A model generated the notes under the pieces. The model was not told the origin of the DNA. It searched no databases and was given only the letters and a program-made list of their open reading frames with translations. Below, in pieces: positions 18,446-26,472 of a stretch of 64,000 bases of DNA. Source of the stretch: Gp6-AA40 sp035492455 (lineage in GTDB: Bacteria > Acidobacteriota > Vicinamibacteria > Vicinamibacterales > UBA2999); assembly GCA_035492455.1 (NCBI GenBank), contig DATJJE010000071.1:1-64000 (forward strand), read 5' to 3'. Positions within the stretch are counted from its first letter, which is position 1. Each line of letters opens with the position of its first letter. A program made the translations under genes and the position numbers.

Positions 18446-18470
18446 GCAGATGGGCGGGAAAGAGCAATAA
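18446..18470 (+). repeat. 25-bp direct repeat, copy 2 (before rfbA)
   Basis: Exact copy of the last 25 bases of the VOC gene, ending at the first base of the rfbA ATG. It now supplies the ribosome-binding-site region of rfbA (GGGCGGGAAAGAGC precedes the start). Upstream bases 18427-18445 also resemble the VOC gene imperfectly. Confidence 0.8.
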
Positions 18471-19366
18471 TGGCCGGAACGGAATCTCAATTGCTGAAGG
18501 GAATCATCCTCGCAGGCGGGGCCGGCTCTCGTCTGCATCCGGTCACGAGGGGCATCAGCAAACAGCTGGTGCCCATCTACAGCAAGCCGATGATCTATTA
18601 CCCGCTGTCGACGCTGATGCTCGCCGGCATCCGGGATGTTTTGATCATCACGACACCGTACGAGCAACCGATGTTCCAGCGTCTGTTGGGCGATGGCGCC
18701 GACATCGGCATTTCACTGAAGTACGCCGCACAGCCGCGGCCTGAAGGTCTGGCGCAGGCGTTTATCATCGGGGCCGAATTCGTCGGCGGCGACCGCGTTG
18801 CGCTCGCACTTGGCGACAACGTCTTCTACGGCGCGCACTTCACCGACGACCTGCGTGCCGCCGCGTTGCGCGAGACGGGAGCAACGATATTCGCGTACGC
18901 GGTTCGCGATCCCGAGCGCTACGGCGTCGTCGAACTCGACGACAGCGGCAAGGCGATTTCCATCGAGGAGAAGCCCGCGACGCCGAAATCCCGCTATGCG
19001 GTGACTGGTCTCTATTTTTACGACAACCGCGTCATCGAAATCGCGGCCGGCCTGCGGCCCTCTGCGCGCGGCGAGCTTGAAATCACGGACGTGAATCGCG
19101 CCTACCTGCAATGCGGCCAACTGCATGTCACCACCCTCACGCGCGGCACCGCGTGGCTGGACACGGGCACCCACGCGGCGCTTCTCCAGGCGGCGAATTA
19201 CGTGCAGGCGATCGAAGAGCGACAAGGGTTGATGGTGGCGTGCATCGAGGAAATTGCGTATCGGTTGAATTACATCACCGCAGCCGATCTCGAGCGCATC
19301 GGACGAAACATGCAATCCAGTTCGTACGGTGAGTACCTGTTACACATCCTCCAGCACGACGCGTAA
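18470..19366 (+). CDS. rfbA: Glucose-1-phosphate thymidylyltransferase
   Basis: 298 residues. The N-terminal signature KGIILAGGAGSRLHPVTRGISKQLVPIYSKPM is the nucleotide-binding loop of the RfbA/RmlA family; LALGDNVFYG and TRGTAWLDTGTHAAL are further family motifs. It makes dTDP-glucose from dTTP and glucose-1-phosphate, the first step of dTDP-rhamnose and other deoxysugar pathways, in the cytoplasm. No other rml genes are adjacent, so the rest of the pathway must be elsewhere. The start region is a duplicated piece of the VOC gene, which may have changed its expression. Confidence 0.93.
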   Translation: MAGTESQLLKGIILAGGAGSRLHPVTRGISKQLVPIYSKPMIYYPLSTLMLAGIRDVLIITTPYEQPMFQRLLGDGADIGISLKYAAQPRPEGLAQAFIIGAEFVGGDRVALALGDNVFYGAHFTDDLRAAALRETGATIFAYAVRDPERYGVVELDDSGKAISIEEKPATPKSRYAVTGLYFYDNRVIEIAAGLRPSARGELEITDVNRAYLQCGQLHVTTLTRGTAWLDTGTHAALLQAANYVQAIEERQGLMVACIEEIAYRLNYITAADLERIGRNMQSSSYGEYLLHILQHDA

Positions 19367-19383
19367 GACGGCAGGCCCGTGAT

Positions 19384-19989
19384 TCAGCGGAAGCCGGCGT
19401 CGGCGAGCGCGCGCCGATAGTCCTCAGGTGTGTTCAGATTGCGCAGGGTGTACAGGCCGGGATCGGCGGTGATCTCGTCCGGCCGCACGCGGCGCGTTCT
19501 CACCAGCTCGAACAGAAACACCGGCCGCAGGCGGTCCTCCGCCAGCAGTTCCTCGACATACGGGAGCACCGTGCGCCGGTAGACCGCCGACAACGGATGC
19601 GCGAAGCCGTCAATCTCCACGACGGCGACATCGTAGCCACGAGTGAAATCGATCATCTGACGCACGAAGCCGGGCTCGAGCAGCGGCACGTCGCAGCTGG
19701 TCACGTATGCGCAGTCAACGTCCGCCGGAAGCGCCTTCAAGCCTGCGCGCAGTCCTTCGAGTGGTCCGCGTTCGCCACGTTCGTCGCGCGTGATGATGAC
19801 GTCGGCGTCGAGCGGCGGCAGCATCTGATCGGCGGCGCCGACGATAACGATCGGCGACACCACACCGCGCAGGATGCGGACCACACGCTGCAGCATCGTT
19901 TCCGGACCGAAGGGGAGCAGCGCCTTCGGCGTACCCATGCGTGTGGACTTGCCCCCGCACAGTACGATGGCGCCAGCGGGTGTTTGCAT
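19384..19989 (-). CDS. mobA: Molybdenum cofactor guanylyltransferase
   Basis: 201 residues with the MobA nucleotidyltransferase signature AIVLCGGKSTRMGTPKALLPFG at the N-terminus and TSCDVPLLEPGFV in the middle. MobA attaches GMP to Mo-molybdopterin, producing the guanine dinucleotide form used by formate dehydrogenases. Six bases separate it from the upstream formate dehydrogenase large-subunit gene on the same strand, so the enzyme and its cofactor-finishing step are probably co-transcribed. Confidence 0.9.
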   Translation of the reverse strand: MQTPAGAIVLCGGKSTRMGTPKALLPFGPETMLQRVVRILRGVVSPIVIVGAADQMLPPLDADVIITRDERGERGPLEGLRAGLKALPADVDCAYVTSCDVPLLEPGFVRQMIDFTRGYDVAVVEIDGFAHPLSAVYRRTVLPYVEELLAEDRLRPVFLFELVRTRRVRPDEITADPGLYTLRNLNTPEDYRRALADAGFR

Positions 19990-19995
19990 TTTGAA

Positions 19996-22758
19996 TTACT
20001 GCGACAGCAGAGTTCCGCCACCGAAGCTGAGACGCTCCGGTACCGCACCGCCGACTGCGACCTTCACCGCGCAGTACTTGAACTCGGGAATCTTCGCAAA
20101 CGGATCCAGCACGGGGTTGGTCAGCATGTTCGCGGCGGCTTCGTAGTAGCAAAACGGCACGAACACCGATCCGCGCGGCATGCCCTCATCTGCGCGCGCG
20201 TAGAGGGAGATGCTGCCGCGGCGCGAGGTGATGGTGATGACGTCGCCGCCGGCGACGCCCATCTGTTGCAGATCAAGCGGATGCACCGATGCGACCGGCT
20301 CCGGCTCCAGCGCATCCAGCGCTGCGGCGCGGCGGGTCATCGCGCCCGTGTGCCAGTGCTCGAGCTGTCGGCCAGTGATGAGCACACTCGGATATTCCGC
20401 ATCGGGACGCTCGGCGGCCGGGATCAAATCGGCGGGAACAAACTTGCCGCGGCCGCTCGACGTGGGGAAGCGCTCGATGAAGACCACCGGCTCGCCTGGG
20501 TCACCTTCCTCCACGCATGGATAGGTCACAGACGACTCGCGCTCGAGTCGCTCCCAGGTGATGCCGGCGATCGAATCCATGCAGGTGCGCATCTCGGCGA
20601 ACACATCGCGTGGATGCGCGTAGTTCCAGTCGAGTCCGAGGCGCCGGCCAAGCTCCGTCAGCAGCCAGAAATCTTCCTTCGCGCCGCCGGGCGGCTCGAT
20701 GGCCTTACGTCCGAGCTGCACCATCCGGTCGGTGTTCGTGACGGTGCCAACTTTTTCGGGCCACGCGGTTGCCGCCAGCACCACGTCCGCAAGATACGCC
20801 GTCTCCGTCAGGAAGATGTCCTGCACGACAAGGTGATCGAGCGCGGCGAGTGCTTCACGCGCGTGATCGACGTCGGGATCGGACATCGCCGGGTTCTCGC
20901 CCATGATGTACATCGCGCGGATGTCGCGGCGCTTGGCAGCGTTCATGATCTCCACGACCGTGAGGCCGGGATCCGGATCGAGCGGGGTGTGCCACAACGT
21001 CTCGAACCGGTGCCGTGCATCGGGCGACGCCACGCCCTGATAGTCGGGATAGAACATCGGGATCAACCCCGAATCCGAGGCGCCTTGCACGTTGTTCTGA
21101 CCGCGCAGCGGATGGAGTCCAGTGCCCGGCCGGCCAATCTGGCCGGTTGAGAGCGCCAGCGCAATCAGGCAGCGTGCGTTGTCGGTGCCGTGCACGTGCT
21201 GCGAGATGCCCATGCCCCAGAAGATCATCGAGCCTTTCGACTTCGCATACAGACGCGCCACATCGCGGATGACTTCCGCATCAATGCCGCAGATCGGAGC
21301 CATCGCTTCGGGCGAGAATTTCCGGACGTTTTCCGCGAGTGCTTCGTAGCCGGACGTGCGATCGCGGACGAACGCGTGATCGACGAGGCCTTCATTGACG
21401 ATGACATGAAGGAGCGCATTCAGCAGCGCCACGTCAGTGTCGGGATGAAACTGCAGGTAGTACGTGGCGTGCCTCGCCAGATCGCTGCGCCGAGGATCCG
21501 CCACGATCAGCTTTGCCCCACGCTTCACCGCGTTCTTCATCCACGTCGCCGCCACGGGATGGTTCATCGTCGGGTTCGCGCCGATGACGAAGAGCACGTC
21601 GGCGTTAGCGACGTCACGAACCTGATTCGACACCGCGCCGGAGTTGATGCCTTCCATCAACGCGGCGACACTTGATGCGTGGCAGAGGCGTGTGCAGTGG
21701 TCGACATTGTTGGAGCCGAAGCCGGTGCGCACCAGCTTCTGAAACAGGTACGCTTCTTCGTTCGTTCCTTTTGCCGACCCGAAGCCGGCCAGTGCCCGCT
21801 TACCGTACGTATCGCGCGCGTGTCGCAAACCGCCCGCGGCGAATTCCAGCGCTTCATCCCACGTCGCCTCGCGGAACACTTCGTGCCACTTTTCGGGGTC
21901 GACGACAACGTCCTTGTGCTTCGGAATTCCCGGCTTGCGGATCAGCGGCTTCGTCAGACGGTGTCGATGCTGAACGTAGTCGAAGCCGTAGCGTCCTTTC
22001 ACGCACAGACGGCTGGAGTTGGAAGGCCCATCTTGTCCGCGCACGTAGAGGATGCGGTTGTCCTTGACCTGATACGTGAGCTGACAACCGACGCCGCAAT
22101 ACGGGCAAACTGAATCGATCGTCTGATCTGGAGCGATAGTCGCCACGCCTCGCGCCGGCGTCAGGGCGCCGGTCGGGCACGCCTGCACGCACTCGCCGCA
22201 TGCGACGCACGTGGAGGTCCCCATCGGATCATCGAAGTCGAAGACGATTTTTGAGCGTCCCGCGCGGAACGCGTAGCCGATCACGTCGTTGACCTGCTCT
22301 TCGCGGCAGGCGCGGACGCAGCGCTTGCACTGGATGCACGCGTCGAGATGGACGTCCATTGCCGGATGCGACACATCCTCGGCCGGCTGCGGACGGCTGC
22401 GAAAGCGGGGCTTGCCGACGCCCATCTTCTTCGCCCAGTAATCGAGCTCCGAATCAAGCGTGTAGGCGGTCTCCGGCACGTCCGCGAGCAGCAGCTCAAT
22501 CGACATCTTCTGGCTGATAACGGCGCGCGTGCTGTTGGTCGTGACCTCCATGCCGTCCGCGGGATGACGGCAGCAGGACGGCGCGAGCACGCGCTCGCCT
22601 TTGATTTCCACCATGCAGGTGCGGCAGTTGCCGTCAGGCCGCATACCGTCCATGTAGCAGAGGCGCGGGATGTCAACGCCGCGCTGCCGTGCGATTGTCA
22701 GGAGCGTTTCGCCTTCAGGTGCGCTGACCGCTTGCCCGTTGAGGGTGAAGGTCACCAT
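19996..22758 (-). CDS. fdhA: NAD-type formate dehydrogenase, molybdopterin large subunit
   Basis: 920 residues from ATG 22758, overlapping the stop of the upstream subunit as TGATG. Order: NuoG-like [2Fe-2S] domain (C34, C45, C48, C62), two [4Fe-4S] ferredoxin motifs (C141-C151 and C184-C194), the molybdopterin-domain [4Fe-4S] site (C218, C221, C225, C252), then the catalytic domain. The Mo/W ligand position reads RLCHASSV (C359-H360), so this is a cysteine, not selenocysteine, enzyme. It oxidises formate to CO2 (or the reverse) and passes electrons through its clusters to the NuoEF-like subunit and NAD+. C-terminal dinucleotide-binding domain present (VLITGRQLEHWHTGAMTRR). Confidence 0.92.
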   Translation of the reverse strand: MVTFTLNGQAVSAPEGETLLTIARQRGVDIPRLCYMDGMRPDGNCRTCMVEIKGERVLAPSCCRHPADGMEVTTNSTRAVISQKMSIELLLADVPETAYTLDSELDYWAKKMGVGKPRFRSRPQPAEDVSHPAMDVHLDACIQCKRCVRACREEQVNDVIGYAFRAGRSKIVFDFDDPMGTSTCVACGECVQACPTGALTPARGVATIAPDQTIDSVCPYCGVGCQLTYQVKDNRILYVRGQDGPSNSSRLCVKGRYGFDYVQHRHRLTKPLIRKPGIPKHKDVVVDPEKWHEVFREATWDEALEFAAGGLRHARDTYGKRALAGFGSAKGTNEEAYLFQKLVRTGFGSNNVDHCTRLCHASSVAALMEGINSGAVSNQVRDVANADVLFVIGANPTMNHPVAATWMKNAVKRGAKLIVADPRRSDLARHATYYLQFHPDTDVALLNALLHVIVNEGLVDHAFVRDRTSGYEALAENVRKFSPEAMAPICGIDAEVIRDVARLYAKSKGSMIFWGMGISQHVHGTDNARCLIALALSTGQIGRPGTGLHPLRGQNNVQGASDSGLIPMFYPDYQGVASPDARHRFETLWHTPLDPDPGLTVVEIMNAAKRRDIRAMYIMGENPAMSDPDVDHAREALAALDHLVVQDIFLTETAYLADVVLAATAWPEKVGTVTNTDRMVQLGRKAIEPPGGAKEDFWLLTELGRRLGLDWNYAHPRDVFAEMRTCMDSIAGITWERLERESSVTYPCVEEGDPGEPVVFIERFPTSSGRGKFVPADLIPAAERPDAEYPSVLITGRQLEHWHTGAMTRRAAALDALEPEPVASVHPLDLQQMGVAGGDVITITSRRGSISLYARADEGMPRGSVFVPFCYYEAAANMLTNPVLDPFAKIPEFKYCAVKVAVGGAVPERLSFGGGTLLSQ

Positions 22759-24449
22759 CACTCGACCTCGCCCGGAAAGTACTTGAGCACCGAAAGCACC
22801 GGGTTGGGTGCCGCCTGGCCCAGTCCGCAGATCGATGCGTCCATCATCGCCTGCGACAGTTCTTCGAGCAGGGGCTTATCCCAGCGCCGCTCGTGCATCA
22901 GATGCAGCGCCTTCTGCGTGCCGACGCGGCAGGGCGTGCACTGGCCGCACGATTCGTCCGCGAAGAACCTCATGACGTTACGCGCGGCTGCGGCCGCCTT
23001 GTCCTTGTCCGACAGCACCACGATTGCGGCGGAGCCGATGAAGCAGCCGTACGGTGTCAGCGTATCGAAGTCGAGCGGCACGTTTGCGAGGGACGCCGGA
23101 AGAATTCCGCCGGATGCGCCGCCGGGCAGGTACGCGTACAGCGTGTGGCCGTCGAGCATCCCGCCGCAGTACTCGTCGATCAGCTCGGCCAGCGTGATGC
23201 CGGCGGGCGCGAGATGAACGCCGGGATTCTTCACGCGGCCGCTCACCGAGAAGGAGCGCAGGCCCTTGCGTCCGTTGCGCCCGTGTCCGGCGAACCAGGC
23301 GGGCCCCTTTTCGAGGATGTCGCGCACCCAGTGCAGCGTTTCCATGTTGTGTTCGAGCGTCGGGCGCCCGAACAGTCCGACCTGCGCCACATAGGGAGGA
23401 CGAAGGCGCGGCTCGCCGCGTTTGCCTTCGATCGATTCAATCATCGCGGACTCTTCGCCGCAGATGTAGGCGCCTGCTCCGCGGCGAAGGTGGAACTCGG
23501 GGAGACGGCATGGCGGATCGGCGCGCAACGCCGCGAGCTCGCGCTCGAGGATGCCGCGGCATCCGTGGTACTCGTCCCGTATGTAGATGTAAACGGAATC
23601 GATGCCGACGGTCCACGCGGCGATGATCGCGCCCTCGAGCAAGCGATGCGGGTCGCGTTCCAGGTAATACCGGTCCTTGAAGGTGCCGGGCTCGCCTTCG
23701 TCGATGTTGATCGCCATCAGGCGCGGCGCTGGTTCAGCAGCGACGATTTTCCATTTGCGCCCGGCCGGGAAGCCCGCGCCGCCGAGGCCGCGCAGTCCCG
23801 AGTCTTCCATCAGCGCGATGACATCGGTCGCCGCGCGCTCACCGTTTACGCATGATGCGGCGAGCGCGTAGCCGCCGCTCCCGCGGTACGCGGCGTAGTC
23901 AATGTGACGCGGCGTGACAACCGGATCTGAAACCGGATGCTTCGTTTCACCCGCACGTACGGCGGACGCAATCTTGTCGGCGGTCGCGTGCGGGATCGGA
24001 TTCTGGCCAACGACAGCGACCGGTGCGGTGTCGCAGCGGCCGACGCACGGCGCCTGAAGCACGCGCACGTCGGCAGGCATCATCGATGAGACGGTCGCAA
24101 GCAACTCGTGCGATCCCGCAAGCTCACACGCGATGGAGTCGCACACACGGACGGTGATCCGCGGAGGTATCGCGTCGCCCTCTTTCACGACGTCGAAGTG
24201 ATGATAGAAGGTGGCCACTTCGTATACCTCAGCCAGCGCCATCTTCATCTCGGCGGCGAGCGCCACCAGGTGTGCGGCCGAAAGACATCCGTAGCGGTCC
24301 TGAATCAGGTGTAGATGCTCGATGAGCAAATCGCGCCGCCGCGGCCGATCGCCGAGCAGCGTCTGCACTTCTTCGCGCGCGCGCGGGTCAACGGCCCGTC
24401 CCCTGGGCGTGCCACGCACGCGCGAGCGCTGACCTTTGGGAGGGCTCAT
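22758..24449 (-). CDS. Formate dehydrogenase NADH-reacting subunit, NuoE-NuoF fusion
   Basis: 563 residues joining two usually separate subunits. Residues ~25-165 are NuoE-like with [2Fe-2S] ligands C103, C108, C135 and C139. Residues ~185-563 are NuoF-like with the FMN/NADH loop GLRGLGGAGFPAGRKW (about 218-233) and the [4Fe-4S] ligands C501, C504, C507 and C541. It takes electrons from the large subunit and reduces NAD+. The fusion resembles diaphorase subunits of some soluble formate dehydrogenases and hydrogenases. Start ATG 24449 lies only 20 bases from the divergent moaD start. Confidence 0.9.
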   Translation of the reverse strand: MSPPKGQRSRVRGTPRGRAVDPRAREEVQTLLGDRPRRRDLLIEHLHLIQDRYGCLSAAHLVALAAEMKMALAEVYEVATFYHHFDVVKEGDAIPPRITVRVCDSIACELAGSHELLATVSSMMPADVRVLQAPCVGRCDTAPVAVVGQNPIPHATADKIASAVRAGETKHPVSDPVVTPRHIDYAAYRGSGGYALAASCVNGERAATDVIALMEDSGLRGLGGAGFPAGRKWKIVAAEPAPRLMAINIDEGEPGTFKDRYYLERDPHRLLEGAIIAAWTVGIDSVYIYIRDEYHGCRGILERELAALRADPPCRLPEFHLRRGAGAYICGEESAMIESIEGKRGEPRLRPPYVAQVGLFGRPTLEHNMETLHWVRDILEKGPAWFAGHGRNGRKGLRSFSVSGRVKNPGVHLAPAGITLAELIDEYCGGMLDGHTLYAYLPGGASGGILPASLANVPLDFDTLTPYGCFIGSAAIVVLSDKDKAAAAARNVMRFFADESCGQCTPCRVGTQKALHLMHERRWDKPLLEELSQAMMDASICGLGQAAPNPVLSVLKYFPGEVE

Positions 24450-24469
24450 AGAAGGATTAAAGTTACACC

Positions 24470-24724
24470 ATGCACGTCGAGTTTCTCGGCATCCCGCGTG
24501 AGCGCGCGGGCGTTTCCGAAGTCGAGCTCGACGCCGCGACGCTTGGTGACGTGCTCGCCGTGCTGCCGGCGCGGTTTCCCGGGCTGCGGGAGCTCATGCC
24601 CGCGGGCGCGTTGCACTCGTCTGTTGCCGCCAGCCTGAATGGCGACCTGTTCGTCAGCGATCCCGGGACCCCGCTCGCTCCTGCCGATCGGCTGATTCTT
24701 CTATCCGCCGATGCGGGTGGCTAA
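24470..24724 (+). CDS. moaD: MoaD/ThiS-family sulfur carrier
   Basis: 84 residues with a ubiquitin-like fold pattern (MHVEFLGIPRERAG ... LAPADRLILLSADAGG) and the essential C-terminal Gly-Gly that is adenylated and thiocarboxylated to supply sulfur to molybdopterin. It sits eight bases before the aldehyde oxidoreductase gene. In many archaea and bacteria such MoaD copies accompany tungsten aldehyde oxidoreductases, so it probably serves the cofactor of that enzyme and perhaps of the divergent formate dehydrogenase. Confidence 0.88.
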   Translation: MHVEFLGIPRERAGVSEVELDAATLGDVLAVLPARFPGLRELMPAGALHSSVAASLNGDLFVSDPGTPLAPADRLILLSADAGG

Positions 24725-24732
24725 CTAATCGG

Positions 24733-26472
24733 ATGGCGTTCGGCTACCACGGTCGCTACCTGCGTGTTGATGTTTCGAGCGGCGAGGCCGGCCCTGTGCC
24801 GCTGCGCGATGATCTGCTGCGGCAGTACATCGGAGGCAGCGGGCTCGGCACGCGTCTGCTGATGGACGAAGGCGGTGCCCTCGCCCATCCGCTTTCGGCT
24901 GAAGCGCCGATCGTATTTGCATTCAGTCCACTGGTCGGGACGCCGCTGACCACCTCCGCCAAGTTCGCGGTCGTCTGCCGCAGCCCTCTGACCGAGCGCG
25001 TCAACGATGCGCTCGCGGGAAGCGGCTTTGCCATTGCCGCGAAGAGCTGCGGTTGCGATGCGATCGTCATCGTGGGGCGTGCTCCTCAACTGTCAGTGCT
25101 CGTCATCGACGATGGTGCTGTGCGGCTGGAGCCGGCAGAAGATCTGCACGGCGATGCCTGCTCTCTGGTCGAGGCAAAGCTGCGCGCGAAGTTGGGAACG
25201 CAATACCGCATTGCCGCGATCGGGCCAGCAGGGGAGCGATGCGTTCGTTACGCGACGATTTCGCATGACAGTCGTCACGCGGGGCGTGGTGGGACCGGTG
25301 CGGTCCTTGGCAGCAAGAACATCAAGGCAGTTGCGGTGCGCGGCGCGCGCCAATGCGAGTGGGCAGACGCGCGCGAGCTGACGCAGCTCAGTCGTGACAT
25401 GTCGGCGCGTTCGTTTGGACCAGCGACCGCGAAGTACCGGGAGCTCGGCACCGCAACCAACCTGCTGACGCTGAATCGGTTCGGCGCGCTGCCAACCCGA
25501 AACTTCCAACGCGGTACCTTCGAGCGGGCGGCGAGCTTCGCGCCGGCGGAGTTGAGCGCGCGGTATCCACGCGTCCGCGCAAGCTGCGTCGCATGCACGA
25601 TCGGTTGCCAGCACCTCTACGAGCTGGACCACGCCGCGGTGCGTGTGGAGTACGAAAGCCTGTTCGCTCTCGGCTCGCTCTGCGGGGTCGCCGATCCAGC
25701 CGCGGTGCTGCGCGCGTCCAGTCTATGCGACGAGCTCGGGATCGATACCATCAGTACCGGGGGCACCATCGCGTTTGCGATGGAATGCGTCGAGCGCGGG
25801 CTGCTCGACCAACGTTGGCTCACGTTTGGTTCCGGGGATGCAGTGTTGAAGGCGATCGATCTGATTGGCCGCCGTGAGGGCCTTGGCGACCTGCTTGCGG
25901 ACGGCAGCCGCCGTGCGGCGATGGCAATCGGACAAGGCAGCATAGCGTTTGCGCCGCAGGTGAAAGGGCTGGAAATTCCCGGCTACGACCCGCGTGCCCT
26001 GCAGACGATGGCGCTGGGGTTCGCCGTCGGCGCGCGCGGCGCAGACCACAATCGAAGCGGCGCTTATGAAGTGGACTTTTCAGACAAGGTGGATCGTCGT
26101 CACGCGACACTCGATTCAGTGCGTTACGCCATCGAAACCGAAGATCGAGCGGCCCTGATGGACTCGCTGATCCTGTGCAAGTTCCTGCGAGGAGTTTTTA
26201 CCGACTTTTATAGTGAATCCGCGGCAATGCTGCGGGCGGTCACCGGTTGGGACGTCACCGCTGGCGAGCTTCGCGACACTGCTCGCCGTATCATTGCGGC
26301 AAAACGGGAGTTCAATCTCCGGGCCGGGTGGACGCCGCAGGAGGATACGCTTCCCGAACGATTCCTCGGCACGACGCTGCCGGGTGACCCGGCAGCGCTG
26401 CTGACGGCCAATGCCCTTCAGGAGCTGGTAACGGAGTACCATCGGCAGCGAGGTTGGACGACGGGCGAATGA
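24733..26472 (+). CDS. aor: Tungsten-type aldehyde:ferredoxin oxidoreductase
   Basis: 579 residues, close to the usual ~600. Start region YHGRYLRVDVSSGEAG and YIGGSGLGTRLL match AOR domain 1. The [4Fe-4S] ligands are C285, C288 and C292 (SCVACTIGC) with the fourth at C482 in DSLILCKF, equivalent to the DxxGLC motif. The enzyme binds a bis-pyranopterin tungsten (or molybdenum) cofactor and oxidises aldehydes to acids, or the reverse, normally with ferredoxin. It follows moaD and overlaps the next gene (ATGA), which encodes an exported c-type cytochrome-like protein, an unusual partner for a cytoplasmic enzyme. Confidence 0.9.
   Translation: MAFGYHGRYLRVDVSSGEAGPVPLRDDLLRQYIGGSGLGTRLLMDEGGALAHPLSAEAPIVFAFSPLVGTPLTTSAKFAVVCRSPLTERVNDALAGSGFAIAAKSCGCDAIVIVGRAPQLSVLVIDDGAVRLEPAEDLHGDACSLVEAKLRAKLGTQYRIAAIGPAGERCVRYATISHDSRHAGRGGTGAVLGSKNIKAVAVRGARQCEWADARELTQLSRDMSARSFGPATAKYRELGTATNLLTLNRFGALPTRNFQRGTFERAASFAPAELSARYPRVRASCVACTIGCQHLYELDHAAVRVEYESLFALGSLCGVADPAAVLRASSLCDELGIDTISTGGTIAFAMECVERGLLDQRWLTFGSGDAVLKAIDLIGRREGLGDLLADGSRRAAMAIGQGSIAFAPQVKGLEIPGYDPRALQTMALGFAVGARGADHNRSGAYEVDFSDKVDRRHATLDSVRYAIETEDRAALMDSLILCKFLRGVFTDFYSESAAMLRAVTGWDVTAGELRDTARRIIAAKREFNLRAGWTPQEDTLPERFLGTTLPGDPAALLTANALQELVTEYHRQRGWTTGE

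Noticed and set aside
19597..21150. 517-codon plus-strand frame opposite mobA and the formate dehydrogenase gene
   Set aside because: It crosses two well-supported minus-strand genes and its translation is rich in Arg, His and Asp with no motifs.
19996..22758. Possible selenocysteine formate dehydrogenase
   Set aside because: The active-site codon is Cys (RLCHASSV) and no in-frame TGA was found there.
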